DNA of 64,000 nucleotides, taken from contig LDXX01000006.1 of NCBI GenBank assembly GCA_001442925.1, positions 186,001-250,000 of the forward strand, given 5' to 3'. Below the pieces are notes generated by a model, which saw nothing but the letters and a program-made list of their open reading frames with translations, made no database searches and was not told the origin of the DNA. Origin of the DNA: Candidatus Kryptonium thompsonii. GTDB taxonomy: Bacteria > Bacteroidota > Ignavibacteria > Kryptoniales > Kryptoniaceae. The position numbers and the translations under genes are program-made. This document shows, piece by piece, positions 48,819-58,214 of this stretch; the stretch's first letter is position 1, and every line of letters starts with the position of its first letter.

Positions 48819-51800
48819 TTTGAGCTTTATCATTTGTTTTTATTAATGGAATAAAAATTTCGTTATGCTTTGGTTTCTTTTTCTGAAGGAAAATTTCAGT
48901 TGGGGTTGAACCCCATTTTTCAACGAAGATTTTTTCATTTCGTTTAAGAAGATGAACATACTTTTCTCTTCCGTTTGCGGTGAAGCTTTTTGAACCAAAG
49001 TGATGTATGAAAACATCTTTAGCAATCACTACCTTAAACCCCGCAAGGACCGCCCTAAGGCAGAAATCATCATCCTCGAAGTTTCCAGGTGAAAATCTCT
49101 CGTCAAATCCTCCAATTGTTTCAATTACATTTCGTTTTATGAGCATACATAACCCTGCAACCCTTGGAAATATGATCTTTTGACCTTTGTTTTTGTGATA
49201 TAAATCTTCTGAAAATTTTAAAAGCGAAATTTCATCAACTTCTCCTTCTTTCAAGTAAAATTTTTCAACGCCATCAAGTTTCTGTAAACCACTAACATAG
49301 TTGCTCATCGGAGCTACTATGCCAATTGTTGGGTCATCGATAATGTGATCAATCAAGCGTTCAATCCATTTATCTGTAACTACGACATCGTTATTTAAAA
49401 CAACGATATATTCCCCTCTTGATAGAGCGATACCTTGATTTACAGCTTTGGGAAATCCGTAATTTTGCGGGTTGGCTATAACCTTAACAACTTCACCAGC
49501 GGTTGCGCTAAGCGATGATAAATAATCCTTTGTTTCATCAGTTGACGCGTTATCAACAACGATGATTTCATAGGGAACATTTGTGAACTTTTGAATGCTC
49601 TCGATCGCGAGCTTTGTGTACTTAATTTGGTTGAAAACGGGGATGATTATTGAAACGAGTGGAAGATGATTTCCTTTTGCATTGTTTAGCTGAATTATTC
49701 CAAATTTAGCTCTCTTGTTTTCAGGTTCTACCTCAAGAACTTTTTTATAGAAAAATTCGGCATTTTGACCATCGCCCAATTCTAAACAAATGTCCGCGAT
49801 ATTTAAAAGTGTTTCAACGTCATCAGGCTTTATTTTTAAAACCTCATGATAGGCGGAAAGCGCCCGCTCAAGTTCCCCTCGCTCAATAAATATATCAGCA
49901 AGATTCTTCTTAGCTGTTATGTTATTTTTATCATAGTAAGTTGATTTTCTTAGGTGAAAAATTGCCATGTTAACATCATTAATATTGTATTTCAATATCG
50001 CAATATCGTTATGAATTTGTGAGAGAAGTGAGCTAAACAAGTTTAATTTTTTCACTTCTTCCCTTGCCTCATTGTCTTTACCCTGATAAGCTAATGACCT
50101 AATGTTATGATAAGACCTTGAAATCTCTTTTATCGCATATCTCAGGGCAAGATAAAAATATCTTTCTGAAAGAGTTAAATTATTTTCGGAATACATCATT
50201 CTTGCAAATTGAAGCAAAGAGTCGGTTGTAAATTCAGATTCGGAATCAAGCGAGAAAAATTTTCTGCCTTTCCAATTTTTAGGGCTATCATCCCCATATA
50301 CTGCTCTTTTTACAGCTTCAAGGTAGCTATGTCCGAACTTCAGGTCTGGTTCAAGATGATTGCTTTCTCCCCATTCGTTCCACGCATTTATGAAAACAAT
50401 TCTATGTTCTGGCTTTCTATTTTGAACTCTTTCTATCTCAACTTTCAACCACTTTTCGAATATCTCAGGTGATGAATTTACCAAAATGTAAGGTTTGAGT
50501 CGTTTTCTTCTGGGAGTGTTATCCCAAGATGGGGTAACACATACAAATGCATTCGGAGATTGGTCCATAAACTCTTTGTTTATATCCGACATTAAATTGG
50601 CAACCTCAGCGTAATCAAATATAAGGCTAATTTTATCTAACGGAATCCCACTGGCTTTTAGGTAGGAAGTTGTAATTATGCTAAAAAATGGTTGAAATAC
50701 AAGCTCACCATCAAATCCAACTTTTTTCCAATTTGAAATGCTATCTGCTGAACACTTTATTGAAATTAAGAATAAATCAAATCCGTTGTTCTTCGCAAGG
50801 CGTCTCCAAAGCTCGATCATATTCTCAATATCAGGAATCTGCCCCGGACGATATATCAAGAAAACTGGTTTACCTTCAATTTTAAAATATCTCTCATCCT
50901 TAAAAAATTTGAGCAACCAATTAAAGTGTTCAATATGATCCTTTGTTCCACCGTAGGTTTGTCTCATGATAATTTCATTATCAAGACCATCCCATCTTCT
51001 CGTCCAGTTTTCGTTTGCCCAAGCAAGACAGAAGGGGAATTGAGGCTTACCCGATTCTAATATCTCAAGCAGTGGTCTTTCAAGTAATAACTTTCCATCG
51101 AACCAGTAATGCCAATAACAAAATGCATCTATTCCATATTCTTTCGCAAGATCTGCTTGTAGCTCCCTTACTTCGGGAACTCTCAAGTCATAAAATCCAG
51201 TGTCGGCCGGGATATGAGGTTGATAATGCCCAGGGAAAAGAGGTTTTGATGTTGCAACCATTCTCCACTCAGTGAACCCTTTTCCCCACCATCTGTCATT
51301 TTCTGGAATTGGATGAAATTGAGGGAGGAAAAAAGCAATAACCTTTGCCTTTTTCTCTTTTTTCACTTTGCCAAGTTCTGCGCTGATCTTTTCAGTTTCA
51401 TTTTCCTCAATTTTTCTCTTTTCAAGTTTACTTATAAATTCATCAACCGCATTTATAACTTCTTCAACGGGAATTTCTGATGCAGGTCCAAAATCATTGT
51501 AGATCAACTTTGCATTTATCCCGTTTGCGTAATTTCCTGTAAACGGTATATATCTTTTGAAATTCCGGTAATGTCCAAGTAATACTATCCCAGGTGTTTC
51601 AACAGCATTTGCGATATGAGCTGGTCCACTGTCAACACCTACAAACAACAACGAGCGACGTATAACCTCAGCTGTTTCAAGTATCGTTGTTTTACCGCAT
51701 AGATTTATAAAGTTTAGGTTATATCTCTGAAGCGTGGACTCAGTTCCAACTTCTATGATGGGAAGTTTATACTTTTTTGAAATATGCTCAGCAAGTTTAG

Positions 51801-53118
51801 CCCAATTTTTATCAAGCCAATCTTTTGATTTCTCATTTGAAGAGCAATGGAAGACGATGTATTTTGAGGGCAAGTTTAATGAATCAACCCTGTCTTTTGC
51901 TTGTTTGGTTATATATACCTTTGGTTTCCCATCGATAGAAGGAAGCCCAGCTGAACGGGAAAAAGCAGAGAGCAAACTACCAAAATTAAAATAATTTTCC
52001 CCTGTTACTGCGACTTTTCCATTGATGTTGTTGAGTGGGACATTGCAGATAGGGCAAATTCTATTGTGAATATGGAGATCGATCGTTTTGTCAAAAATAC
52101 CGTTTTCCTTAAGTTCGATCCATTCAGTTAAGCAATTTACAACGATGGTTTCATCTATGTATGGATTGGACTCAATTAGTTCTTTATATTCCTCTCTGAC
52201 GCACCAAGCAATATGTGCATCAGGGTATTCTGCTCTTAAATATCGTGAGATGGGCTCACATGCGATAATATCTCCCATATGTTCAACTAAACCAACTCCA
52301 ATTTTTAAGGGCTTGATAGAGTTTTTAAATGAGGACTCATAATCAGTAAACTTTAACTTTATTTCATCTACATTTATTTTACGCCTTGCCACCACAATCA
52401 TATCTTCCCGTATAATTCCTGGCAAAACTTCAACGATATCAAGTCCTGCCCTGTCAAAAAGTAGGTATATGTTTTGCTCGCTGAATAAGAATAAATGCTC
52501 TTCAGGTTTAAACTGAAGCCATTCCTTCCCATCGCTTTTGTAATTTGGCGTTTGAAAAATGCAAATTCCATCTTCATTTAAAATTTTTGCGACGTGCTTC
52601 AGGGCTTTTATTGGGTCTGTGAAATGCTCGAGGACATCAAACCCAGCAACAACATCAAATTTTTCAATTGGTAATTCAACATCGGGAAACAACCCCGGGA
52701 TAATTTTCTCAAGTTTAAATCTGTTTTTAGCAAACTCACATGTTTTTTTATCTACTTCAATACCCACAACATTTTCAATTCCATTTTCTTTACAGAAGTA
52801 CAGAAATCCTCCGTGGGCGCAACCAATTTCTAACACTGATTCTGCGTCTGGTTTAAATGTTTTAAGAATTTTAAACCAGATTGGAATTCTATCTCTGAAA
52901 TCTATTTCAGCTCTTTCTTGAATAGATGGGTAGCCGAATTTGTTTGCCACATAATCATTCCAGTATCCATCAAAGGTATAAAAATTTTCAAGTTTTTGTT
53001 GAGATGGCGTATCTTTTACGACGAAAGTTTTACAGTTTTGACATTCATAATATGAAGGATGAATGGATGATTTTAAGATTCCCCCACACCAGCATCTGTG
53101 AGTTCCCATATCTTTCAA
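48787..53118 (-). CDS. Multi-domain protein: methyltransferase, GT9-like, WbsX-like, TPR and GT2 domains
   Basis: One 1443-residue frame holds, in order: a zinc-ribbon-like start (C9, C11, C26, C29); a SAM methyltransferase (about 90-245, SVLEIGCAHGGF); a GT9/heptosyltransferase-like part (about 270-565, GVDSGPAHIANAV); a WbsX/glycosyl-hydrolase-99-like part (about 590-940, FFLPQFHPIPENDRWWGKGF, AWANENWTRRWDG, INAWNEWGE); TPRs (about 980-1145); and a GT2 (about 1153-1410, SIIIPVFNQ, VVDNASTDET). No signal peptide. It is divergent from the flagellin gene. A role in glycosylating flagellin or another surface glycan is inferred from this position. Confidence 0.85.
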   Translation of the reverse strand: MKDMGTHRCWCGGILKSSIHPSYYECQNCKTFVVKDTPSQQKLENFYTFDGYWNDYVANKFGYPSIQERAEIDFRDRIPIWFKILKTFKPDAESVLEIGCAHGGFLYFCKENGIENVVGIEVDKKTCEFAKNRFKLEKIIPGLFPDVELPIEKFDVVAGFDVLEHFTDPIKALKHVAKILNEDGICIFQTPNYKSDGKEWLQFKPEEHLFLFSEQNIYLLFDRAGLDIVEVLPGIIREDMIVVARRKINVDEIKLKFTDYESSFKNSIKPLKIGVGLVEHMGDIIACEPISRYLRAEYPDAHIAWCVREEYKELIESNPYIDETIVVNCLTEWIELKENGIFDKTIDLHIHNRICPICNVPLNNINGKVAVTGENYFNFGSLLSAFSRSAGLPSIDGKPKVYITKQAKDRVDSLNLPSKYIVFHCSSNEKSKDWLDKNWAKLAEHISKKYKLPIIEVGTESTLQRYNLNFINLCGKTTILETAEVIRRSLLFVGVDSGPAHIANAVETPGIVLLGHYRNFKRYIPFTGNYANGINAKLIYNDFGPASEIPVEEVINAVDEFISKLEKRKIEENETEKISAELGKVKKEKKAKVIAFFLPQFHPIPENDRWWGKGFTEWRMVATSKPLFPGHYQPHIPADTGFYDLRVPEVRELQADLAKEYGIDAFCYWHYWFDGKLLLERPLLEILESGKPQFPFCLAWANENWTRRWDGLDNEIIMRQTYGGTKDHIEHFNWLLKFFKDERYFKIEGKPVFLIYRPGQIPDIENMIELWRRLAKNNGFDLFLISIKCSADSISNWKKVGFDGELVFQPFFSIITTSYLKASGIPLDKISLIFDYAEVANLMSDINKEFMDQSPNAFVCVTPSWDNTPRRKRLKPYILVNSSPEIFEKWLKVEIERVQNRKPEHRIVFINAWNEWGESNHLEPDLKFGHSYLEAVKRAVYGDDSPKNWKGRKFFSLDSESEFTTDSLLQFARMMYSENNLTLSERYFYLALRYAIKEISRSYHNIRSLAYQGKDNEAREEVKKLNLFSSLLSQIHNDIAILKYNINDVNMAIFHLRKSTYYDKNNITAKKNLADIFIERGELERALSAYHEVLKIKPDDVETLLNIADICLELGDGQNAEFFYKKVLEVEPENKRAKFGIIQLNNAKGNHLPLVSIIIPVFNQIKYTKLAIESIQKFTNVPYEIIVVDNASTDETKDYLSSLSATAGEVVKVIANPQNYGFPKAVNQGIALSRGEYIVVLNNDVVVTDKWIERLIDHIIDDPTIGIVAPMSNYVSGLQKLDGVEKFYLKEGEVDEISLLKFSEDLYHKNKGQKIIFPRVAGLCMLIKRNVIETIGGFDERFSPGNFEDDDFCLRAVLAGFKVVIAKDVFIHHFGSKSFTANGREKYVHLLKRNEKIFVEKWGSTPTEIFLQKKKPKHNEIFIPLIKTNDKAQNAQTLTLHDR

Positions 53119-53172
53119 TCTATCTTTTTTCTTTTTTATCGGAATATTTCTTTAAAGCTTTAACTCCGGAAT

Positions 53173-53200
53173 TAAAGTAACTTGCCGTACTATCCGATAA
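53173..53200 (+). promoter_or_regulatory. Sigma-28 (FliA) promoter of flagellin
   Basis: TAAA (53173-53176), 16-nt spacer, TCCGATAA (53193-53200), against consensus TAAA-N15-GCCGATAA. It lies 75 nt before the flagellin ATG and matches the presence of flgM in the same cluster. Confidence 0.75.
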
Positions 53201-53216
53201 ACAAATGTGAAAAACG

Positions 53217-53236
53217 CCAGGACATGGATGTCCTGG
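53217..53236 (+). other. Leader hairpin of the flagellin mRNA
   Basis: CCAGGACA (53217-53224), loop TGGA, TGTCCTGG (53229-53236), between the sigma-28 promoter and the AAGGAGGT ribosome site. It may stabilise the mRNA or control translation. Confidence 0.6.
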
Positions 53237-53274
53237 TAAATGTAAAACAAACAAAAACAAGGAGGTTATCAGCT

Positions 53275-54117
53275 ATGGCATTCTCACAGGGAACACGCAT
53301 CAACACCAACATTGCGGCGATGAACGCCTACAATGCCCTCAACGACATCAATCGTGAGCTTGGCGTTCATCAACTTAGGCTTGCCACAGGTAAGAGGATC
53401 AACTCTGTCGCCGATGATCCCTCAGGTTACACAATCGCTAAAAAATTACAAGCAAGAAGCCGCGGACTTGCTCAAGCGATAAACAATGTCGGCGACGCTA
53501 AAAATGTCCTTTCAATTGCTGAGGGCGGATTGCAGAAAATTAACGACTTGCTCGTTTCAATTAAAGAGCAAGTAACAAGGGCTGTGAACGGTGGCTTAAG
53601 TGATGATGAATTGCAAGCAATTGCAACGCAGATCAATGACTATCTTTCTGAAATTAATGACATTGTGAAGCAGACTAAGTTCAACGGAATGCAATTGCTC
53701 AGGGGAGCTGGCGGTGGAGCTTGGGTATCTGGTCGAGATTTCCAAGTTGGAAGCGATGCAGGAGATACGCTTTCAGTTAAATTTGATATAACCGTTGATA
53801 GAACGCTTATTAGTAGCTCTACAGTAGCGACGACTGATTTGACAAGTTCATTCATCACAACTGTTGATAATGCAATCAAAACAGTGACGCAACAGTTGCA
53901 ATATGTTGGTTCTTTGATCAACCGTCTTGATGTTAAGGAGACAAATCTAGTTGTATCAATGACGAATACCGAAGCAGCTGCAAGTAGAATCTTTGACGCT
54001 GATATTGCCAAAGAGCAGGTGGAAGCTGCCAAACTTATGATACTGCAGCAAACTGCAACAGCACAGCTTGCTCAAGCGAACGCGTCTCCACAAGGAGTGC
54101 TTGCGCTGTTTAGATAA
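53275..54117 (+). CDS. fliC: Flagellin
   Basis: Filament subunit exported through the flagellar type III system. The ATG at 53275 has AAGGAGGT 8 nt upstream and gives the classic MAFSQGTRINTNIAAMNAYN start; the frame is open further upstream but that part covers the promoter and leader. The 280 residues have the full D0/D1 helices (LATGKRINSVADDPSG, LQKINDLLVSIKEQ, AASRIFDADIAKE, ending PQGVLALFR) and only a short central part, so the surface D2/D3 domains are small. Ser/Thr-rich central stretches (LISSSTVATTDLTSS) could be glycosylation sites. Confidence 0.97.
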   Translation: MAFSQGTRINTNIAAMNAYNALNDINRELGVHQLRLATGKRINSVADDPSGYTIAKKLQARSRGLAQAINNVGDAKNVLSIAEGGLQKINDLLVSIKEQVTRAVNGGLSDDELQAIATQINDYLSEINDIVKQTKFNGMQLLRGAGGGAWVSGRDFQVGSDAGDTLSVKFDITVDRTLISSSTVATTDLTSSFITTVDNAIKTVTQQLQYVGSLINRLDVKETNLVVSMTNTEAAASRIFDADIAKEQVEAAKLMILQQTATAQLAQANASPQGVLALFR

Positions 54118-54159
54118 GTCAGCCAAGGTGATGGCGCCGAGGCGATAAATAATTAAACT

Positions 54160-54190
54160 CAGGGGTTGCCACTTGGCAACCCCTGTTATA
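54160..54190 (+). terminator. Terminator after flagellin
   Basis: CAGGGGTTGCCA (54160-54171) pairs with TGGCAACCCCTG (54174-54185), followed by TTATATTT. Very strong stem; likely gives a monocistronic flagellin mRNA with partial read-through to fliS. Confidence 0.85.
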
Positions 54191-54215
54191 TTTAACATTA
54201 AATATCTAACCTAAA

Positions 54216-54515
54216 ATGCCCGAGAAAAACAATTACATAGAGAATGAGATTTTAAATCTTTCACCTGTTGAACTTATTTTAAAAATTTACGATGTCGCAA
54301 TTGTAAGCTGTAAAAAGAAAGATTCAGAGAGAGCAAACAAAGCAATAACTGAGCTTATAGCTTCGCTTAACTTTGACTATAAAGAAATCTCGCTGAGTTT
54401 GTTTAAACTTTACCATTATTGCCAATATGAAATAAGGCGGGGAAATTTTGATAATGCGGTTGAAATCTTAAAAGAACTTCGTGATGCATGGGCGAAAGCC
54501 TTTAACTTAAAGTAA
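54216..54515 (+). CDS. fliS: Flagellar chaperone FliS
   Basis: A 99-residue helical protein with the FliS order: LSPVELILKIYDVAIVSCKKK, then ITELIASLNFDYKEISLSLFKLYHYCQYEI, ending EILKELRDAWAKAF. It keeps flagellin unfolded before export. It is somewhat shorter than the usual 120-130 residues, with a short N-terminus. Position between flagellin and fliD fits. Confidence 0.8.
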   Translation: MPEKNNYIENEILNLSPVELILKIYDVAIVSCKKKDSERANKAITELIASLNFDYKEISLSLFKLYHYCQYEIRRGNFDNAVEILKELRDAWAKAFNLK

Positions 54516-54534
54516 AAAAGTAAGCGGTAAAACA

Positions 54535-55977
54535 ATGTCATTTTACTTTAACACAAATAATTCGATAAATTCAGCTGATGCGCTGACTCAGTTGATTCAA
54601 ATGTTCAAACAATCTGAAAGCAGTAAACTTATTAAACCAGTTGAAGCACAGAAAAATTCGATTCAAGTAAAAATTTCATATCTTCAAGATTTAAAGGCAA
54701 AGTTGGACTCCCTTTTGACAATTGTAAAGGATTTGTCGTTGTCCGGGACGAGCTCGAAGTTTCAAGTAAAAACAGCTGAGGTTTCAAATCCTTCGGTTTT
54801 ATCTGTCGTCGCTGAACCTTATGCAACACAATCAACACATACAATTTTTGTTCAGCAACTTGCGAAAGAAGATTCAGTTCTTTCATCAAGGTTCTCAAAC
54901 AGTGGAACGGAAATTTTAACAGCAACGGGTGAGGGAACAAAGACGATTAGAATCGTTGTCAACGGCGTATCAACCGATGTGAACATCACTGTTTCTTTGG
55001 GGGACACAAACGAGATTATTTTAAGTAAAATTGCATCCAGCATTAATTCAACTGTTTCTGATGTAAGCGCAACGGTTATACACGATACGAGTTCAACTTC
55101 GCGACTTGTGATCAAAAGTAAAAACACGGGAAGTCAGTATGCTATTTCTTTATCAGATGTTTCCGGAAACTTACTTGAAAGCATTGGACTTGGAGCAAGT
55201 GTAGTATCAACACGAAGCTCTTCAACTGATGTAAGCGGTGGTTATCTATATAGCGATGTCAATCTACTCGATGCTAAAATTATTGTTAACGGAATTAACA
55301 TAACTCGTGGCTCGAACAAAATAAACGATGTCATTTCTGGACTTACAATCGAACTTAAACAGGTTCAAAACGCTGGCGATACCCCTGTTTCGGTTGCAGT
55401 TAAAATTGATTCAGCAAAGGTTAAGGAAACTATTGATTCATTCATCAAAGCATATAACGACTTGATGAAGTTTATAAATGACAAAACTAAAACCACAACG
55501 GATGGAACACGCTCTGCCTTCAGCGGTGATTATATGCTTGTTGGATTAAAAGCAAGTTTAAGACTTAAGGTGAGTGAAATGGTTTCTTCTGGAACTTTAA
55601 AGTTTTTAAATGATATTGGAATAAAAATAAATTCAGATGGGACGCTTACAATTTCAGATGCTGCGAAGCTTGATAAATTAATCTCCACAGATGTTTCGCA
55701 GGTTGAGGCTCTTTTCAATTCATCGGATGGGATTGCAGTTAAATTAAAGGATTTCATAAATCCATTTGTCCAAATAGGTGGAGTGATCGATCAAAGGGTT
55801 AATTTTGGTAAAGAGCAAATGGAACATATTGATGAAAGAATAAAGTCTCTAAACAACTTGATCGATCAAAGAGCAGAGAGCTTGCGGAGGCAATTTGCAC
55901 AACTTCTGTCACTTTACAATGCCTTTACAAGACAACAAGCAATGATTCAACAATTAAACCAAGCTCTTGTAATATGA
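54535..55977 (+). CDS. fliD: Flagellar filament capping protein FliD
   Basis: The 480-residue HAP2 cap at the filament tip. FliD-N is at about 20-120 (QKNSIQVKISYLQDLKAKLDSLL), a flagellin-IN-like part in the middle (ATGEGTKTIRIVVNGVSTDVNITV, LDAKIIVNGINITRGSNKINDVISGLTIEL), and FliD-C at about 250-470 ending in the long helix EQMEHIDERIKSLNNLIDQRAESL. Overlaps flaG by 4 nt. Confidence 0.94.
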   Translation: MSFYFNTNNSINSADALTQLIQMFKQSESSKLIKPVEAQKNSIQVKISYLQDLKAKLDSLLTIVKDLSLSGTSSKFQVKTAEVSNPSVLSVVAEPYATQSTHTIFVQQLAKEDSVLSSRFSNSGTEILTATGEGTKTIRIVVNGVSTDVNITVSLGDTNEIILSKIASSINSTVSDVSATVIHDTSSTSRLVIKSKNTGSQYAISLSDVSGNLLESIGLGASVVSTRSSSTDVSGGYLYSDVNLLDAKIIVNGINITRGSNKINDVISGLTIELKQVQNAGDTPVSVAVKIDSAKVKETIDSFIKAYNDLMKFINDKTKTTTDGTRSAFSGDYMLVGLKASLRLKVSEMVSSGTLKFLNDIGIKINSDGTLTISDAAKLDKLISTDVSQVEALFNSSDGIAVKLKDFINPFVQIGGVIDQRVNFGKEQMEHIDERIKSLNNLIDQRAESLRRQFAQLLSLYNAFTRQQAMIQQLNQALVI

Positions 55978-56318
55978 TCCAAGAGATAAAAAACATATCG
56001 ACAACTCAACCAGTTCAACAAAATAAGTTGGAATTAAATGAAGCAAAAATTACAATGGGCGAAGAGATTGTAAATGGGGACAAGGTAAGTTTATCAGCTG
56101 AGGAAATTGAGGGCATTATAAAGGAATTGAATCAGTTTATTCAGATTTTCAATACGAAGATAGCTTTTGAGATTGACAAAGAGACGAAAAAGACAATTTT
56201 AAGGATCGTTGATGTTGAAACAAATGAAGTAATTCGCCAGATACCCCCTGAGGAGCTCTTGAAGATTTCAAGAAGAATAAGTGAATTACTTGGATTAATA
56301 ATAAATGAAAAAATTTAA
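55974..56318 (+). CDS. flaG: FlaG family protein
   Basis: A 114-residue protein with the FlaG C-terminal domain: LNQFIQIFNTKIAFEIDKET, IVDVETNEVIRQIPPEELLKISRRISELLGLII. FlaG affects filament length in some bacteria. ATGA overlap with fliD and 14-nt overlap with the next gene show tight coupling. Confidence 0.9.
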   Translation: MIQEIKNISTTQPVQQNKLELNEAKITMGEEIVNGDKVSLSAEEIEGIIKELNQFIQIFNTKIAFEIDKETKKTILRIVDVETNEVIRQIPPEELLKISRRISELLGLIINEKI

Positions 56319-56670
56319 CTCAAATACTCAACTTGTTCAACTAATCTTTGATAAGCTCAAGGAAATTTTAGAATTGACGCTTTTAATTCGGGAGATGATA
56401 GTTAAAGAAGAATTAGAAACTTTGCCCGATCACCTTTCAAGACGCGAACAGAAAATTGAAGAATTATCTGAATTTCTAAATGAGTTCAAAAAGGTAAAGG
56501 ACAAGACTATGGATCCACAGCGAATTCGGCTTGAAATCAACGCCATTCTTGACGAGGTATTAAAGATTGACGCTGAAAATGCCGATAATATAAGGGAAAA
56601 GATGAAGAGAATATCTGAGGAATTAAACAGGTTGATTGAACGAAGAAAAATTTTAAATTATTTGAGGTAA
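56305..56670 (+). CDS. Probable flagellar export chaperone (FliT/FlgN-like)
   Basis: A 121-residue, all-helical, charged protein (LFDKLKEILELTLLIREM, HLSRREQKIEELSEFLNEFKKV, EKMKRISEELNRLIERRKI). Size and heptad pattern match FliT/FlgN chaperones, and it lies between flaG and flgM. Sequence similarity is weak, so the name is from context. Confidence 0.55.
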   Translation: MKKFNSNTQLVQLIFDKLKEILELTLLIREMIVKEELETLPDHLSRREQKIEELSEFLNEFKKVKDKTMDPQRIRLEINAILDEVLKIDAENADNIREKMKRISEELNRLIERRKILNYLR

Positions 56671-56673
56671 ATA

Positions 56674-56922
56674 ATGCGAATAAATGAAATAGGTGGTAAA
56701 ATATCCCTACCAGAGGAAAACGGTGGGAAAAAAGCACAAAAAACGGAAGGTAAAAAGGATAAAATTGAAATTTCAAGCGAAGCAAAAGAACTTTATGAGT
56801 TGAAGAGAGCTGAAAAAATTGAAAATGTTAAGAGAAAAATCGAACTTGGTTTTTACAACTCCGACGCTGTTATTGATAAGGTTGCTGAAAAAATTTACGA
56901 GCATTTTAAAAGCAATAGATAA
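56674..56922 (+). CDS. flgM: Anti-sigma-28 factor FlgM
   Basis: An 82-residue protein with a Lys/Glu-rich disordered start and the FlgM core: KIEISSEAKELYELK, then VKRKIELGFYNSDAVIDKVAEKIYEHF. It binds FliA until the hook is built, then is exported. Its location in the filament cluster gives feedback on the sigma-28 promoter at 53173. Confidence 0.85.
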   Translation: MRINEIGGKISLPEENGGKKAQKTEGKKDKIEISSEAKELYELKRAEKIENVKRKIELGFYNSDAVIDKVAEKIYEHFKSNR

Positions 56923-56974
56923 ATCTCTCGAATTGCTCTAATCAAAGCACCCCCCACTATGATTCAATTTCCCG

Positions 56975-57003
56975 CCCCCAAGCTTTTTGCTTGGGGGTTT
57001 TTA
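56975..57003 (+). terminator. Terminator of the fliS-flgM operon
   Basis: CCCCCAAGC (56975-56983), loop TTTTT, GCTTGGGGG (56989-56997), then T-rich (TTTTTATTTTT). Confidence 0.92.
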
Positions 57004-57088
57004 TTTTTATTTGAAAATTTAAATTGTTCCATCTATATTTTTACCTGAATTCAAAAAGCCAAATTAGAATTTTGGAGAGAATTTTTGA

Positions 57089-58207
57089 ATGGAATTGGGC
57101 AGACCGACAAGAGCGGAGGTCAATCTTTCTGCGTTTGAATTTAATTTCAATCAAGTTAGAAAGCTCGTCGGGGGTAAAACCAAGATAATGGCAGTTGTTA
57201 AAGCAAATGCTTATGGGCATGGCGCTGTTGAAATATCGAAATTAGCTGTTTCACTTGGTGCTGATTATCTTGGGGTTGCAATACCTGAAGAAGGGGTTGA
57301 ATTGAGAAGAAACGGAATTGATGTGCCAATTCTCGTTTTTACACCACCGTTCGAGCATCAACTTGAGCTTTTTTTCAAGTATGAGCTAACCCCAACAATT
57401 ACTTCATTTGAAGAAGCAAATAAATTTAACTCTTTATCTGAGAAATTTGGGAAAAGGATAAAATGTCACATTAAAGTCGATACGGGAATGGGAAGAATTG
57501 GGGTAAACTATAAAGATGCCTTTGAGTTTGTCAAAAGGATTTATCACGAATTTAAAAATCTTTACATTGAGGGAATTTATACGCATTTTGCTACATCTGA
57601 TGAAAAGGATAAATCTTTCGCTTATCTTCAATTTGAAAGGTTTACAGGGTTAATAAAAGAACTTAACTCAGCTCGGATTGAGATCCCCCTAAAGCACTGT
57701 GCAAATTCTGGGGCAATACTTGATATGCCAGAAACATATCTTGATATGGTTAGACCTGGAGTTATGCTTTATGGCTATTACCCTTCGCTTGATGTTTTAA
57801 ACAAGATTGAACTTAAACCCGTTATGACTTTGAAATCAAAAATTGCATTCATCAAGGAAATTGAATCGGGAACAAGTATAAGTTATGGGCGACGATTTAT
57901 CGCAAAGGAAAAAACAAAGATTGTAACAATACCGATTGGATATGCAGATGGTTATAGGCGTTCGCTTACAAATCTCGGAAAAGTTGAAATAAAAGGTAAA
58001 CTTTTTCCTGTTGTTGGAACTGTAACGATGGATCAAATTATGGTTGATGTGGGCTTAAACACAGATGTAAAAGTTGGGGATGATGTAATTTTATTTGGAA
58101 ATGAAAATTTGACGGCGTGGGATGTTGCGAAATTGCTTGGCACTATACCTTATGAGATTTGCTGTAATATTTCTGCGAGGGTGCCAAGGGTCTATGTAAG
58201 AAATTAA
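57089..58207 (+). CDS. alr: Alanine racemase
   Basis: PLP enzyme making D-alanine for peptidoglycan. The PLP lysine is K38 (AVVKANAYGHG); the catalytic Tyr lies in GTSISYGRRF, and the IPIGYADGYRR block is present. 372 residues, complete. An 8-nt gap precedes the next gene, with RlpA and LD-carboxypeptidase farther on, so a cell-wall theme runs through this stretch. Confidence 0.96.
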   Translation: MELGRPTRAEVNLSAFEFNFNQVRKLVGGKTKIMAVVKANAYGHGAVEISKLAVSLGADYLGVAIPEEGVELRRNGIDVPILVFTPPFEHQLELFFKYELTPTITSFEEANKFNSLSEKFGKRIKCHIKVDTGMGRIGVNYKDAFEFVKRIYHEFKNLYIEGIYTHFATSDEKDKSFAYLQFERFTGLIKELNSARIEIPLKHCANSGAILDMPETYLDMVRPGVMLYGYYPSLDVLNKIELKPVMTLKSKIAFIKEIESGTSISYGRRFIAKEKTKIVTIPIGYADGYRRSLTNLGKVEIKGKLFPVVGTVTMDQIMVDVGLNTDVKVGDDVILFGNENLTAWDVAKLLGTIPYEICCNISARVPRVYVRN

Positions 58208-58214
58208 AAACAAA

